Shown: positions 41,901-49,739, counted from the stretch's first letter. The stretch is 64,000 nucleotides of DNA from Streptomyces cirratus (GCF_014650775.1 NZ_BMVP01000010.1:161861-225860), one strand, 5' to 3'. Notes: generated by a model not told the origin, from the letters alone. Translations and numbers: made by a program.

Positions 41901-43511
41901 CACTGGGCGGCGATCGAGGACGCGGGCCGGCTGCGGGACGCGCTGGGCACCGCGCTGCCCGTCGGCGTCCCGGAGGCGTTCACGGAACCGGTCAAGGACC
42001 CTCTCGGCGACCTCCTGGCCCGATACGCCCGCACCCACGGCCCCTTCACCACCACCGCCGTGGCCGCCCGCTTCGGCCTGGGCACGGCGGTCACCGAAGG
42101 CGCGCTGCACCGGCTGGCGGCGGCGGGCCGCGTGGTCCAGGGCGAGTTCCACCCGGCGGGCATCGGGCAGGAGTGGTGCGACGCGGCGGTGCTGCGCAGG
42201 CTGCGCCGGCGTTCCCTCGCGGCCCTGCGCCAGGAGCTGGAGCCGGTACCCCCGGCCTCCCTGGCCACCTTCCTGCCGCAGTGGCAGCACCTGGGCGGCG
42301 CGCTGCGCGGGATCGACGGCCTGGCCCGGGCGATCGAGCAGCTCCAGGGGGCTCCGGTGCCGGCCTCGGCCCTGGAACGGCTGATCCTGCCGTCACGGGT
42401 CGCGGGGTATTCGCCCGCGATGCTGGACGAGCTGACCACCACGGGAGAGGTGGTCTGGGCCGGGGCCGGCGCCCTTCCCGGCAAGGACGGCTGGCTCTCC
42501 CTCTACCTCGCGGAGGCGGCGCCGCTGCTGCTGCCCCCGCCCCATCCGCTGGAGACGACCCCGCTGCACCAGGCGATCCTCGACACCCTCTCGGGCGGCT
42601 ACGGCCTGTTCTTCCGTCAGCTGGTGGAGTCGGTCCGGGCGAAGTGGCCGCAGGCGTCGGACCTCCAGCTGTCCGAGGCGCTCTGGGACCTGGCCTGGTC
42701 GGGGCGGCTGACCAACGACACCCTGGCCCCCCTGCGCTCCCTGCTGGGGTCGGGCCGCACGGCCGGCGCCACCGCGCACCGGGCGCGGCGGACCATCCCG
42801 CGCGGCCGCTACGGCACCCTCAGCGCGACGACGTCCCGCACCGGGCCGCCCACGGTCTCCGGCCGCTGGTCGCTGCTGCCCGGCCAGGCCCCGGACCCGA
42901 CGCACCGGGCGCACGCCCTGGCCCGCACCCTGCTGGACCGGCACGGCGTGGTGACCAGGGGTGCGGTGGCGGCGGAAGGGGTGGAGGGCGGGTTCAGCGC
43001 GGTCTACCGCGTCCTGTCGGCGTTCGAGGACAGCGGCCAGGCCCGCCGGGGCTACGTGGTCGAGGGGCTCGGCGCGGCCCAGTTCGCGATGGACGGCGCG
43101 GTGGACCGGCTGCGGGCTGCGGAGCGGACACCGCCCCCGCTGGCCGCCGTGGTGCTGGCCGCCGCCGACCCGGCGAACGCGTACGGCGCTGCCCTGCCCT
43201 GGCCGGAGCCCCCGGCCGGGGCCACGCACAAGCCGGGCCGCAAGGCGGGCTCCCTGGTGGTCCTGGTCGACGGGGAACTCGTCCTCTACCTGGAGCGCGG
43301 CGGCAAGACCTTGCTGGCGTGGCCGCCGCCGGAGGATCCCCGCCTGGAGGCGGCCGTCTCGTCCCTGGCCGCGGGCTGCCGCGCGGGCACGGTCCCGCCC
43401 CTGACGGTCGAGCGCATCAACGCGGCGGCAGCCCTGACGTCCCCCCTGGGCCGCTCCCTGGAAGCAGCCGGCTTCCACGCCACCCCGCGCGGCCTGCGCC
43501 TGCGGCCCTGA
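38919..43511 (+). CDS. lhr: Lhr-type large ATP-dependent helicase
   Basis: This is a 1530-residue SF2 helicase of the Lhr family, found in actinobacteria and implicated in DNA repair. Walker A APTGSGKT begins at about residue 45 and the DEVH box at about 169-172, with motif III SAT and motif VI QRVGRAGHQ following. The winged-helix and Lhr-core regions and a large C-terminal extension complete the typical length. The ATG at 38919 is preceded by CACGATGGGGGC; an in-frame GTG lies at 38904. The nearby Fpg/Nei-type glycosylase supports a base-damage repair role. Confidence 0.93.
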   Translation: MSGSALDSFSPATRSWFSGAFVMPTPAQEGAWRAIGEGSDVLVVAPTGSGKTLAAFLAALDQLASTPPPAEQKKRCRVLYVSPLKALAVDVERNLRSPLTGIRQESVRLGLPEPEIRVGIRSGDTPPAERRALVTRPPDILITTPESLFLMLTSAARDALCGVETVILDEVHAVAGTKRGAHLALSLERLDELLPRPARRIGLSATVRPVDEVARYLAPRGKVEIVQPPSAKEFDLSVVVPVEDMGELGGSPATEGQEGGDKPSIWPQVEERIADLVQAHRSTIVFANSRRLAERLCNRLNEIAYERAMGEKLPEGSPPAEIMAQSGAAQGAPPLLARAHHGSVSKEQRALVEEDLKAGRLPAVVATSSLELGIDMGAVDLVVQVESPPSVASGLQRVGRAGHQVGAVSTGVVFPKYRGDLVQAAVVTERMRTGSIESLRIPSNPLDVLAQQLVAMTAMDTWQLDDLLALVRRAAPFAALPESAFTSVLDMLAGRYPSDAFAELRPRVVWDRVAGTITGRPGAQRLAVTSGGTIPDRGLFGVFLAGADPKKGGGRVGELDEEMVYESRVGDVFTLGTSSWRIEDITRDRVLVSPAPGVPGRLPFWKGDQLGRPLELGRAVGAFLRELGGLTDEDARLRLLAAGLDAWAAENVIAYLAEQREACGHVPDDRTIVVERFRDELGDWRVVVHSPFGAQVHAPWALALGARLAERYGMDAQVMHADDGIVLRLPDADLLSVDLLDHDPAAPARSFEFDDEQAPLGAADVAFDHGDVQQIVTDQVGGSALFASRFRECAARALLLPRRNPGKRTPLWQQRQRASQLLQVASEFGSFPIVLEAVRECLQDVFDVPGLTELMGDIEARRVRLVEVTTPEPSPFARSLLFGYVAQFLYEGDSPLAERRAAALSLDSRLLAELLGQAELRELLDASVLEELERELQWLTEDRRAKDAESVADLLRMLGPLTEAELSERGAQPSWAAELAAARRAIRIRIGGADHWAAIEDAGRLRDALGTALPVGVPEAFTEPVKDPLGDLLARYARTHGPFTTTAVAARFGLGTAVTEGALHRLAAAGRVVQGEFHPAGIGQEWCDAAVLRRLRRRSLAALRQELEPVPPASLATFLPQWQHLGGALRGIDGLARAIEQLQGAPVPASALERLILPSRVAGYSPAMLDELTTTGEVVWAGAGALPGKDGWLSLYLAEAAPLLLPPPHPLETTPLHQAILDTLSGGYGLFFRQLVESVRAKWPQASDLQLSEALWDLAWSGRLTNDTLAPLRSLLGSGRTAGATAHRARRTIPRGRYGTLSATTSRTGPPTVSGRWSLLPGQAPDPTHRAHALARTLLDRHGVVTRGAVAAEGVEGGFSAVYRVLSAFEDSGQARRGYVVEGLGAAQFAMDGAVDRLRAAERTPPPLAAVVLAAADPANAYGAALPWPEPPAGATHKPGRKAGSLVVLVDGELVLYLERGGKTLLAWPPPEDPRLEAAVSSLAAGCRAGTVPPLTVERINAAAALTSPLGRSLEAAGFHATPRGLRLRP

Positions 43512-43679
43512 GGGTCCGGTTCCGTCTCGACCATCCCACTTACGTTGCACTTATGTCCTGAGCACGTCACGAACGCCGCCGGGGGCGGAGCGACCGGTTC
43601 CCGCGCTCCTAAGATCGCCACCACGGCATCGCGATTGACGATGCGCATTCAAACGTACAGTCCATGGGGGACACCAGAA

Positions 43680-44360
43680 GTGAGCACCACAACCATGCGC
43701 AGGACCGCACTCGCCACCGTCGGCCTGGCGGTCACCGCCACCCTCACGCTGAGCGGCTGCAAGAGCGGCAACGAAGAGGCGCCCCCCGCAGCGACCGGCT
43801 CGCCGACGGCCGGATCCGCCCAGCCCGGCGGCGCCGGGAGCCCCAGCGCCACCGCGAGCCCGTCGGCCGCCGGCAGTGAGGCGCCCGCGGGCGCCGCGGG
43901 CACGGCCAAGCCGGGCCAGAGCTTCAAGATCGGTCAGGCGGCGACGGTCCCCTTCACCTACGGCAGCACCCAGGGCACGATCGCCCTCACCGTCACCTCC
44001 ATCGAGCAGGGCCAGGCCGCTGACCTCGACCCGCTCAAGCTCGGCGACAAGGTGAAGGGGATGGTGCCCTACTACATCCACTACACCGTCAAGAACGTCG
44101 GTACCACCGACCTCGCATACTCCTCGGTCGGCCACGTCAAGGGCCTGCTCCCGGACGGCGGCGAGGCGAACGGCGTGTCGGTCATCGGCACGTTCGAGAA
44201 GTGCAAGGACGAGGCGCTGCCCAAGGGCTTCACCAACGGCCAGTCGCAGACCAACTGCGTGATCACCATGGCTCCCTCGGCCCAGGTGAAGATCACCGGA
44301 GCCGAGTACTGGGGCGAGCCGTACAGCACGGTGGGCAACAAGGCCCTCACCTGGAAGTAG
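43680..44360 (+). CDS. Lipoprotein with DUF4352-like domain
   Basis: This is a 226-residue lipoprotein. The signal sequence ends in the lipobox LTLSGC, followed by a linker of about 50 residues rich in Ala, Gly, Pro and Ser, and a beta-sandwich-like domain (YYIHYTVKNVGTTDLAYSSVG) like the DUF4352/telomeric-repeat-binding-like extracellular family. Start GTG at 43680 (an ATG at 43695 is possible). The function is unknown. It lies between lhr and the DNA glycosylase on the same strand, but a strong terminator follows it. Confidence 0.75.
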   Translation: MSTTTMRRTALATVGLAVTATLTLSGCKSGNEEAPPAATGSPTAGSAQPGGAGSPSATASPSAAGSEAPAGAAGTAKPGQSFKIGQAATVPFTYGSTQGTIALTVTSIEQGQAADLDPLKLGDKVKGMVPYYIHYTVKNVGTTDLAYSSVGHVKGLLPDGGEANGVSVIGTFEKCKDEALPKGFTNGQSQTNCVITMAPSAQVKITGAEYWGEPYSTVGNKALTWK

Positions 44361-44377
44361 CCCGCCTCCCGCCCTGC

Positions 44378-44409
44378 GGGCCCCCGCGCGAGCACCCGCG
44401 CGGGGGCCC
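44378..44409 (+). terminator. Terminator after lipoprotein gene
   Basis: GGGCCCCCGCGCG (44378-44390) and CGCGCGGGGGCCC (44397-44409) form a perfect 13-bp stem with a 6-nt loop, 17 nt after the stop codon. Confidence 0.75.
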
Positions 44410-44438
44410 GGCCCTCCCCACCGGGCGACAATGGGGGC

Positions 44439-45242
44439 ATGCCCGAAGGAGACAGCGTCTGGCGCGCCGCGGCCCGATTGCACGCGGCCCTGGCCGGGCG
44501 GGAGATCACCCGCAGCGACCTGCGCGTCCCGCGCCTGGCCACCGTGGACCTCACCGGCCGCACCACCTTGAACGTGGTGCCGCGCGGCAAGCACCTGCTC
44601 ACCCGCATCGACGGCGACGGCGGCCTGACCCTCCACAGCCACCTGCGCATGGACGGCGCCTGGCACGTTTTCCCCGCCGGGCGGAAGTGGCACGGCGGCC
44701 CCCTCCACGAAATCCGCGCCATCCTCGGCACCGCCGGCGACACCGCCGTCGGATACCGCCTCCCGGTCCTGGAACTCCTGCGCACCGCCGACGAGGACAC
44801 CGTCGTCGGTCACCTCGGCCCCGACCTCCTCGGCCCGGACTGGGACCCCGCCAAGGCCGCGCGGAACCTGCTCGGCGACCCCGAACGCCCCCTCGGCGAG
44901 GCCCTGCTCGACCAGCGCAATCTCGCGGGCATCGGCAACGTGTTCATGTGCGAGCTCTGCTTCCTCGCCCAGGTCACCCCCTGGACCCCGGTCGGCGCGC
45001 TCCCGGACCCCGAGGTCACCGCCGTCCGCCTGGCCGGCGCCGCCCAGCGCCTCCTCGCGGCCAACCTCGGCACCGGCGAGACCCGCAATACGACCGGCAG
45101 CCGCCGCCGGGGCCAGTCCCTCTTCGTCTACGGGCGCGCCCCGCGCGGCTGCCTGCGCTGCGGCACCCCGGTACGCCGCCACGTGAAGGACGACCGCCCC
45201 ACCTACTGGTGCCCGCGCTGCCAATCCGGCCCCACCCCGTAG
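44439..45242 (+). CDS. nei2: Fpg/Nei-family DNA glycosylase (Nei2 type)
   Basis: This is a 267-residue bifunctional base-excision glycosylase/AP lyase. It starts MPEGD, giving the catalytic Pro2 and Glu3; the H2TH region reads DQRNLAGIGNVFMCE; and the C-terminal zinc finger is CLRCGTPVRR...CPRC. MPEGD rather than MPELPE places it with the actinobacterial Nei2/Nei group rather than Fpg. GACAAT ends 6 nt before the ATG at 44439, so a leaderless mRNA is likely. It is probably linked functionally to lhr upstream. Confidence 0.9.
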   Translation: MPEGDSVWRAAARLHAALAGREITRSDLRVPRLATVDLTGRTTLNVVPRGKHLLTRIDGDGGLTLHSHLRMDGAWHVFPAGRKWHGGPLHEIRAILGTAGDTAVGYRLPVLELLRTADEDTVVGHLGPDLLGPDWDPAKAARNLLGDPERPLGEALLDQRNLAGIGNVFMCELCFLAQVTPWTPVGALPDPEVTAVRLAGAAQRLLAANLGTGETRNTTGSRRRGQSLFVYGRAPRGCLRCGTPVRRHVKDDRPTYWCPRCQSGPTP

Positions 45243-45272
45243 TTGACGCTCCGTCAGATGCGGTCGTACCGT
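45243..45272 (+). promoter_or_regulatory. Leaderless promoter with overlapping palindrome, SDR gene
   Basis: TTGACG (45243-45248) and TACCGT (45267-45272) are spaced by 18 nt, and +1 would fall at the ATG at 45279. A 13-bp palindrome TGACG-CTC-CGTCA (45244-45256) covers the -35, as expected for a repressor site, for example of the TetR type. Confidence 0.6.
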
Positions 45273-45278
45273 CCGGGC

Positions 45279-46043
45279 ATGTCCACAGCCCCGTACGACC
45301 TCACCGGCCGCACCGCGCTCGTCACCGGCGCCGCCAGCGGGATCGGCCGCGCCACCTCCGTGCTCCTGGCCCGGGCCGGCGCTGCCGTGCACTGCGCCGA
45401 CCGCGATGCGAACGGCCTGCGCGAGACCGCCCGCCTGGTCTCCGAAGCCGGCGGCAAGGCCACCGTCCACACCCTCGACGTGACCGACCGCGCCGCGCTG
45501 CGGGCCGCCGTCGCGGCCGCGGGCCCGCTCGACATCGCCGCCGCCATCGCCGGGATCATGCACACCAGCAGCGTCCTGGACACCGCCGACGAGGACCTCG
45601 ACCGGGTCCTGGACGTCAATTTCAAGGGAGTCCTGCGCACCTGCCAGGAGGCCGTTCGCGCCATGATCGCCGCCGGGCGTCCCGGTTCGGTCGTCACCAT
45701 GGCCTCCGGCGCCGTGGACGCCGCCCAGCCGGGCCTGCTCTGCTACAGCGCCGCCAAGGCCGCCGTCGTCCAGCTGACCAAGACCCTCGCCACCGAGACC
45801 GGCCCGCACGGCATCCGCGTCAACGCCGTCGCACCGGGCTGGATCCGCACCCCCATGACCGGCCGCCACAGCGCGGAGGAGCTGGAACGCACCGAGGCGG
45901 CGATGATCCGCATGTCACCGCTGCGCCGGGTCGGGGAGCCCGAGGACATCGCCCAGGCGGTGCTCTACCTCGCGTCCGACGCCTCGTCCTTCATGACGGG
46001 CCAGATCCTCCGCCCGAACGGGGGGGTATCGATGCCCTGGTGA
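45279..46043 (+). CDS. Short-chain dehydrogenase/reductase
   Basis: This is a 254-residue classical SDR. The cofactor motif TGAASGIG is at residues 16-23, the NAG-like motif reads AAIAGIM, and the catalytic YSAAK is at about Y156/K160. Asp after the second strand (CADRDA) favours NAD(H). The substrate is unknown. The ATG at 45279 has no ribosome site and coincides with the predicted transcription start. The 3' end overlaps the small convergent membrane-protein gene by 53 bp. Confidence 0.9.
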   Translation: MSTAPYDLTGRTALVTGAASGIGRATSVLLARAGAAVHCADRDANGLRETARLVSEAGGKATVHTLDVTDRAALRAAVAAAGPLDIAAAIAGIMHTSSVLDTADEDLDRVLDVNFKGVLRTCQEAVRAMIAAGRPGSVVTMASGAVDAAQPGLLCYSAAKAAVVQLTKTLATETGPHGIRVNAVAPGWIRTPMTGRHSAEELERTEAAMIRMSPLRRVGEPEDIAQAVLYLASDASSFMTGQILRPNGGVSMPW

Positions 46044-46248
46044 GCGGTGCCCCGGTGGCCGCCGCCCGCGGGCGCCTGCGCCCCGGCCCGGGCACGCAGT
46101 GCACGGGGAGCAGCCCCAGCCCCCATCCGCCGACGGCCACCGCGCCCTCCACGGGCCCGGCGTCCGCGGGCTCCAGCGCCAGCCGCAGCACGGCCCACCA
46201 CCAGAGCACGCCGGCCGTCAGCACGACGGGTATGAGTAACCACCGCAC
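45991..46248 (-). CDS. Small membrane protein, hypothetical
   Basis: This is an 85-residue protein. It starts with GTG at 46248, preceded by a strong GGGAGG site, and opens with a hydrophobic helix (LLIPVVLTAGVLWWWAVLRLAL); a second weak hydrophobic segment follows and the tail is basic. Its 3' third overlaps the SDR gene antisense (45991-46043). The good ribosome site and clear membrane helix support it, but no family is recognised. Confidence 0.5.
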   Translation of the reverse strand: MRWLLIPVVLTAGVLWWWAVLRLALEPADAGPVEGAVAVGGWGLGLLPVHCVPGPGRRRPRAAATGAPLTRASIPPRSGGGSGPS

Positions 46249-46362
46249 GGCCGCCTCCCAGGAAGGCCGGAATCCGGACGGGCCCATCCTCCCGCACCGC
46301 CCCCGTCGCCGCACCCAGAACGGCAAGGAGCCCCACCAAGGCGGGAAGCCCCGGAACGGCAA

Positions 46363-46401
46363 GGAGCCCCACCCGGTGCCTCACGCACCGGCCGGGGCTC
46401 C
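46363..46401 (-). terminator. Terminator of clgR
   Basis: A two-part stem: the outer arms GGAGCCCC/GGGGCTCC (46363-46370 and 46394-46401) enclose CCGGTGC/GCACCGG (46373-46379 and 46385-46391) with a 5-nt loop. It lies 34 nt downstream of the clgR stop. A related direct repeat (AACGGCAAGGAGCCCCACC) also occurs about 38 bp away near 46318. Confidence 0.75.
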
Positions 46402-46434
46402 GGCCACACTCATACGCGCTTCACGCGCTCGCCT

Positions 46435-46815
46435 TCACGCGGCTACGACGTTCACCGCTTCCACGGGCGACTTGATGGTCACCCGCTCCGTGGTACCCGT
46501 GACCGAAGCCACGGAGACCGAATTGAGCATCGGGCGCACCGGTGCCGGCACCGGTTCGCTTGCCGTGGCCGACTGCGCAAGCTCAGCCAGCGACAGCTCG
46601 TCACTGACTTCGCGCATCAGCTCGGACATCCGTACGTCCAACGCGTCGCAGATCGCGGAGAGCAGCTCGGAGGATGCCTCCTTCTGCCCCCGCTCCACCT
46701 CGGAGAGATAGCCGAGAGAAACTCGGGCGGACGAGGAGACTTCGCGCAGAGTACGGCCCTGGCGCTGGCGCTGCCGACGCAGCACGTCACCCAGCAGGCG
46801 ACGGAGCAGAATCAT
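46435..46815 (-). CDS. clgR: Transcriptional activator ClgR
   Basis: This is a 126-residue XRE-type regulator that activates clp protease and other stress genes in actinobacteria. The HTH spans about residues 18-70 (TLREVSSSARVSLGYLSEVERG). The protein ends VVAA, and two terminal alanines are known to make Streptomyces ClgR a ClpP substrate, giving negative feedback. The ATG at 46815 has GGAGG upstream. The position next to cinA, pgsA and ftsK matches clgR in mycobacteria and Streptomyces. Confidence 0.93.
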   Translation of the reverse strand: MILLRRLLGDVLRRQRQRQGRTLREVSSSARVSLGYLSEVERGQKEASSELLSAICDALDVRMSELMREVSDELSLAELAQSATASEPVPAPVRPMLNSVSVASVTGTTERVTIKSPVEAVNVVAA

Positions 46816-46924
46816 CGGTGGCTCCCTCCTCTGACCGTGTAGCCGTAACCTTCACGCCCCACCGTACCGCCTCGCGCCGCGGCCGTGCGGGGAGCGATGT
46901 CGTGTTCACTCAGGGCTGCAAACA

Positions 46925-47503
46925 TCAAATCCCCCCGTTCTGTTCCGTATCCTGCCCCCGCAGATTCTCGCGGAGTTCGCTCGAGAGGAGTTCGAGCACT
47001 GTCCGTGCACTCTCCCTACGGATTTCCGTCCGGGAGCCGTTCAACCGCAGACGGGCCGTTTTCCTGCCCTCCGGACCGGCCACGGCGACGAAAACGGTGC
47101 CCACGGGCTGCCCGTCCTGCGGGTCCGGACCGGCCACCCCGGTCGTCGCGATCCCCCACGAAGCACCCAGCGCGCGGCGCACCCCGACCGCCATCTCCTG
47201 CGCGACCTGCGCGTTCACCGCGCCTTCGGCCGCCAGCAGCTCCGCGTCCACCCCGAGGAGCCGGTGTTTGAGCCCGGTCGCGTACGCGGTCACCGAGCCA
47301 CGGAAGGATTTTGACGCGCCCGGCACCGCCGTCAGTTCCGCGGCGACCAGACCACCGGTCAGCGACTCCGCCACGGCGAGCGTCTGGTCACTCTGCGCAA
47401 GCAGGGCCAGTACGGTCCCGGCCACCTGTGCGATTGCGTCGGGCGCGGCGGCACGTCCCGCGGCGCCACCCGCCTCCGGAAAATCACCCGCCGCGTCCGT
47501 CAC
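46925..47503 (-). CDS. cinA: CinA C-terminal-type NMN amidohydrolase (PncC)
   Basis: This is a 192-residue protein consisting only of the CinA C-terminal (PncC) domain, with LAVAESLTGGLVAAELTAVPG and TGVAGPDPQDGQPVGTVFVAV. It deamidates nicotinamide mononucleotide in the pyridine nucleotide cycle. The GTG at 47503 overlaps the pgsA stop by 4 nt, so it is translationally coupled. The N-terminal MoaB-like domain of full CinA is absent, as in other actinobacteria. Confidence 0.88.
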   Translation of the reverse strand: MTDAAGDFPEAGGAAGRAAAPDAIAQVAGTVLALLAQSDQTLAVAESLTGGLVAAELTAVPGASKSFRGSVTAYATGLKHRLLGVDAELLAAEGAVNAQVAQEMAVGVRRALGASWGIATTGVAGPDPQDGQPVGTVFVAVAGPEGRKTARLRLNGSRTEIRRESARTVLELLSSELRENLRGQDTEQNGGI

Positions 47504-48156
47504 GTCGCGGCCCGCTCCGCGGCCAGCCCCCTGCGGCGCAGGACGACGGCCTGGCGGATGTAATCCAAACCGGTGACCACGGTCAGCACGACGGCGACCG
47601 CCATCACCCAGAACCGCAGGGTCGCCAGCGGGCCGGTGAGGGCCAGCACGTACATGCCGACCGCCGTCCCCTGGGCGAGGGTCTTGAGCTTGCCGCCCCG
47701 GCTGGCCGGAATGACTCCGTACCGGATCACCCAGAAGCGCAGGAGCGTGATCCCCAGCTCCCGGCCGAGGATCACCCCGGTCACCCACCAGGGAAGGTCA
47801 CCGAGCCAGGAAAGACAGATGAGCGCCGAGCCCATGATCGCCTTGTCGGCGATGGGGTCGGCGATCTTCCCGAAGTCGGTGACCAGGTTGTACGTCCGGG
47901 CCAGGTGTCCGTCGAAGATGTCCGTGATCATGGCGACAGCGAACGCCGCCCACGCCAGAGCCCGCCAGACGGGGTCGTAGCCCCCGTCGGCGAGCAGCAG
48001 CAGGACGAATCCCGGCACGAGCACCAGCCGGATCATCGTCAGGATGTTGGCGATGTTCCACAGACTGGCCTGATTGACGGCCGCGGTCCCGAGCCCCGCG
48101 CCGGGCGAGGGCCGGCGGCCGGTCCCGCCCGCCGCAGGTGCCGGGACTCCGGTCAT
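47500..48156 (-). CDS. pgsA: Phosphatidylglycerophosphate synthase PgsA
   Basis: This is a 218-residue CDP-alcohol phosphotransferase with several membrane helices. The family motif is intact: DIFDGHLAR, then DFGKIADPIADK. It joins CDP-diacylglycerol with glycerol-3-phosphate in phospholipid synthesis. Its start overlaps the rimO stop by 4 nt (ATGA) and its end overlaps the cinA start, giving a rimO-pgsA-cinA coupled unit. Confidence 0.92.
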   Translation of the reverse strand: MTGVPAPAAGGTGRRPSPGAGLGTAAVNQASLWNIANILTMIRLVLVPGFVLLLLADGGYDPVWRALAWAAFAVAMITDIFDGHLARTYNLVTDFGKIADPIADKAIMGSALICLSWLGDLPWWVTGVILGRELGITLLRFWVIRYGVIPASRGGKLKTLAQGTAVGMYVLALTGPLATLRFWVMAVAVVLTVVTGLDYIRQAVVLRRRGLAAERAAT

Positions 48157-49649
48157 CCGGCCGCCTCCTCAAGATCCAGGCCCAGGGGCTCGGCAACCAG
48201 GTCCACACCCAGCGTGCCGACGACCTTCGCGGTCACCATACGGCCGGGCACCAGGCCGGTGCCGTCCGTGAAGACGACCTGGCCGTCGGTCTCGGGCGCC
48301 TGGTGCGCGGCGCGCCCGTAGGCACCTTCGCCGTCCTCGGCGTCCTCGCCGATGGCCGTGACCGTCTCGACGAGTACCTCAAGGGTCTCCCCGATCCGCT
48401 CTTCCGCACGCTGGGAGGTCAGCTCCTCCGCGAGCCGCTGCATGTGCGCGAGCCGCTCGGCGATGGTCTCGGCGTCCAGCTTGTTCTCGTAGCCGACGGC
48501 CTCGGTGCCGTCCTCGTCCGAGTAGCCGAAGACGCCGATGGCGTCGAGCCGCGCGTGGGTGAGGAAACGCTCCAGCTCGGCGAAGTCCGCTTCGCTCTCG
48601 CCGGGGAACCCGACGATGAAGTTGGACCGGACGCCGGCCAGCGGGGCCTTGCCGCGGATGGTGTCGAGCAGTTCCAGGAACCGGTCCGTGTCGCCGAAGC
48701 GGCGCATGGCGCGCAGCACGTCGGGCGCCGAGTGCTGGAAGGACAGGTCGAAGTAGGGCACGACCTTCGGCGTCGAGGTGAGGACGTCGATCAGGCCGGG
48801 CCGCATCTCGGCGGGCTGGAGGTAGCTGACGCGGACGCGCTCGATGCCGTCCACCCCGGCCAGCTCGGGCAGCAGCGTCTCCAGCAGCCGGATGTCGCCG
48901 AGGTCCTTGCCGTACGAGGTGTTGTTCTCGGAGACCAGCATGATCTCCTTGACGCCCTGCTCGGCGAGCCAGCGCGTCTCGCCCAGCACGTCGCTGGGGC
49001 GGCGGGAGATGAACGAGCCGCGGAAGGACGGGATGGCGCAGAAGGAGCAGCGCCGGTCACAGCCGGAGGCGAGCTTGACCGAGGCGACCGGGCTCTTGTC
49101 CAGGCGGCGCCGCAGGGGTGCGCGCGGACCGGAGGCGGGCGCGAGGCCCTCGGGCAGGTCCGCGGGGGCCTCTGCGGGCTCCTGGGCGTGTCCGGGCAGG
49201 GCCACCTCGGCGTCCTGGCGGGCGGCCGGGCTGATCGGCAGCAGCTTGCGCCGGTCGCGCGGGGTGTGGGAGGCGTGGATGCCGCCGTTGAGGATGGTCT
49301 GGAGGCGGTCGGAGATGTCGGCGTAGTCGTCGAAGCCGAGCACGCCGTCGGCCTCGGGGAGCGCTTCGGCGAGTTCCTTGCCGTAGCGCTCGGCCATACA
49401 GCCGACGGCCACGACGGCCTGGGTCTTGCCGTGATCCTTGAGATCGTTGGCTTCGAGGAGGGCGTCGACGGAGTCCTTTTTGGCGGCTTCGACGAAGCCG
49501 CAGGTGTTGACGACGGCTACGTCCGCATCGGCGGCGTCCTCGACGAGCTCCCAGCCATCCGCCGCCAAGCGGCCTGCGAGCTCCTCCGAGTCCACCTCGT
49601 TACGGGCGCAGCCAAGAGTGACAAGGGCGACGGTACGGCGTTCGGGCAT
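48153..49649 (-). CDS. rimO: Ribosomal protein S12 methylthiotransferase RimO
   Basis: This is a 498-residue radical-SAM methylthiotransferase that modifies an Asp of ribosomal protein S12. The N-terminal domain starts VALVTLGCARNEVDSEELAG and has further Cys in NTCGF and GCMAERY; the radical-SAM motif CDRRCSFC is at about residues 197-204; a TRAM domain ends the protein. CARNEVDSEEL and CDRRCSFC distinguish it from MiaB. The ATG at 49649 lacks a strong ribosome site. A terminator separates it from the RodZ-like gene. Confidence 0.93.
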   Translation of the reverse strand: MPERRTVALVTLGCARNEVDSEELAGRLAADGWELVEDAADADVAVVNTCGFVEAAKKDSVDALLEANDLKDHGKTQAVVAVGCMAERYGKELAEALPEADGVLGFDDYADISDRLQTILNGGIHASHTPRDRRKLLPISPAARQDAEVALPGHAQEPAEAPADLPEGLAPASGPRAPLRRRLDKSPVASVKLASGCDRRCSFCAIPSFRGSFISRRPSDVLGETRWLAEQGVKEIMLVSENNTSYGKDLGDIRLLETLLPELAGVDGIERVRVSYLQPAEMRPGLIDVLTSTPKVVPYFDLSFQHSAPDVLRAMRRFGDTDRFLELLDTIRGKAPLAGVRSNFIVGFPGESEADFAELERFLTHARLDAIGVFGYSDEDGTEAVGYENKLDAETIAERLAHMQRLAEELTSQRAEERIGETLEVLVETVTAIGEDAEDGEGAYGRAAHQAPETDGQVVFTDGTGLVPGRMVTAKVVGTLGVDLVAEPLGLDLEEAAG

Positions 49650-49704
49650 GGACTCAAGACTACTTCGTCCCGGCGTCGGCCCCTGCCCCGCGTCCCCACA
49701 GCAA

Positions 49705-49739
49705 GATCCCCGGGAGGCCGTCGGGGCCTCCCGGGGATC
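49705..49739 (-). terminator. Terminator between RodZ-like gene and rimO
   Basis: A perfect 15-bp inverted repeat has arms at 49705-49719 and 49725-49739 with a GTCGG loop. It lies 24 nt beyond the stop of the RodZ-like gene and 56 nt before rimO, so rimO-pgsA-cinA probably has its own promoter. Confidence 0.85.

Noticed and set aside
38628..42290. Long open frame of 1220 codons opposite lhr
   Set aside because: It is an Arg/Gly/His-rich shadow of lhr, with no recognisable domain and no ribosome site; helicase motifs are on the plus strand.
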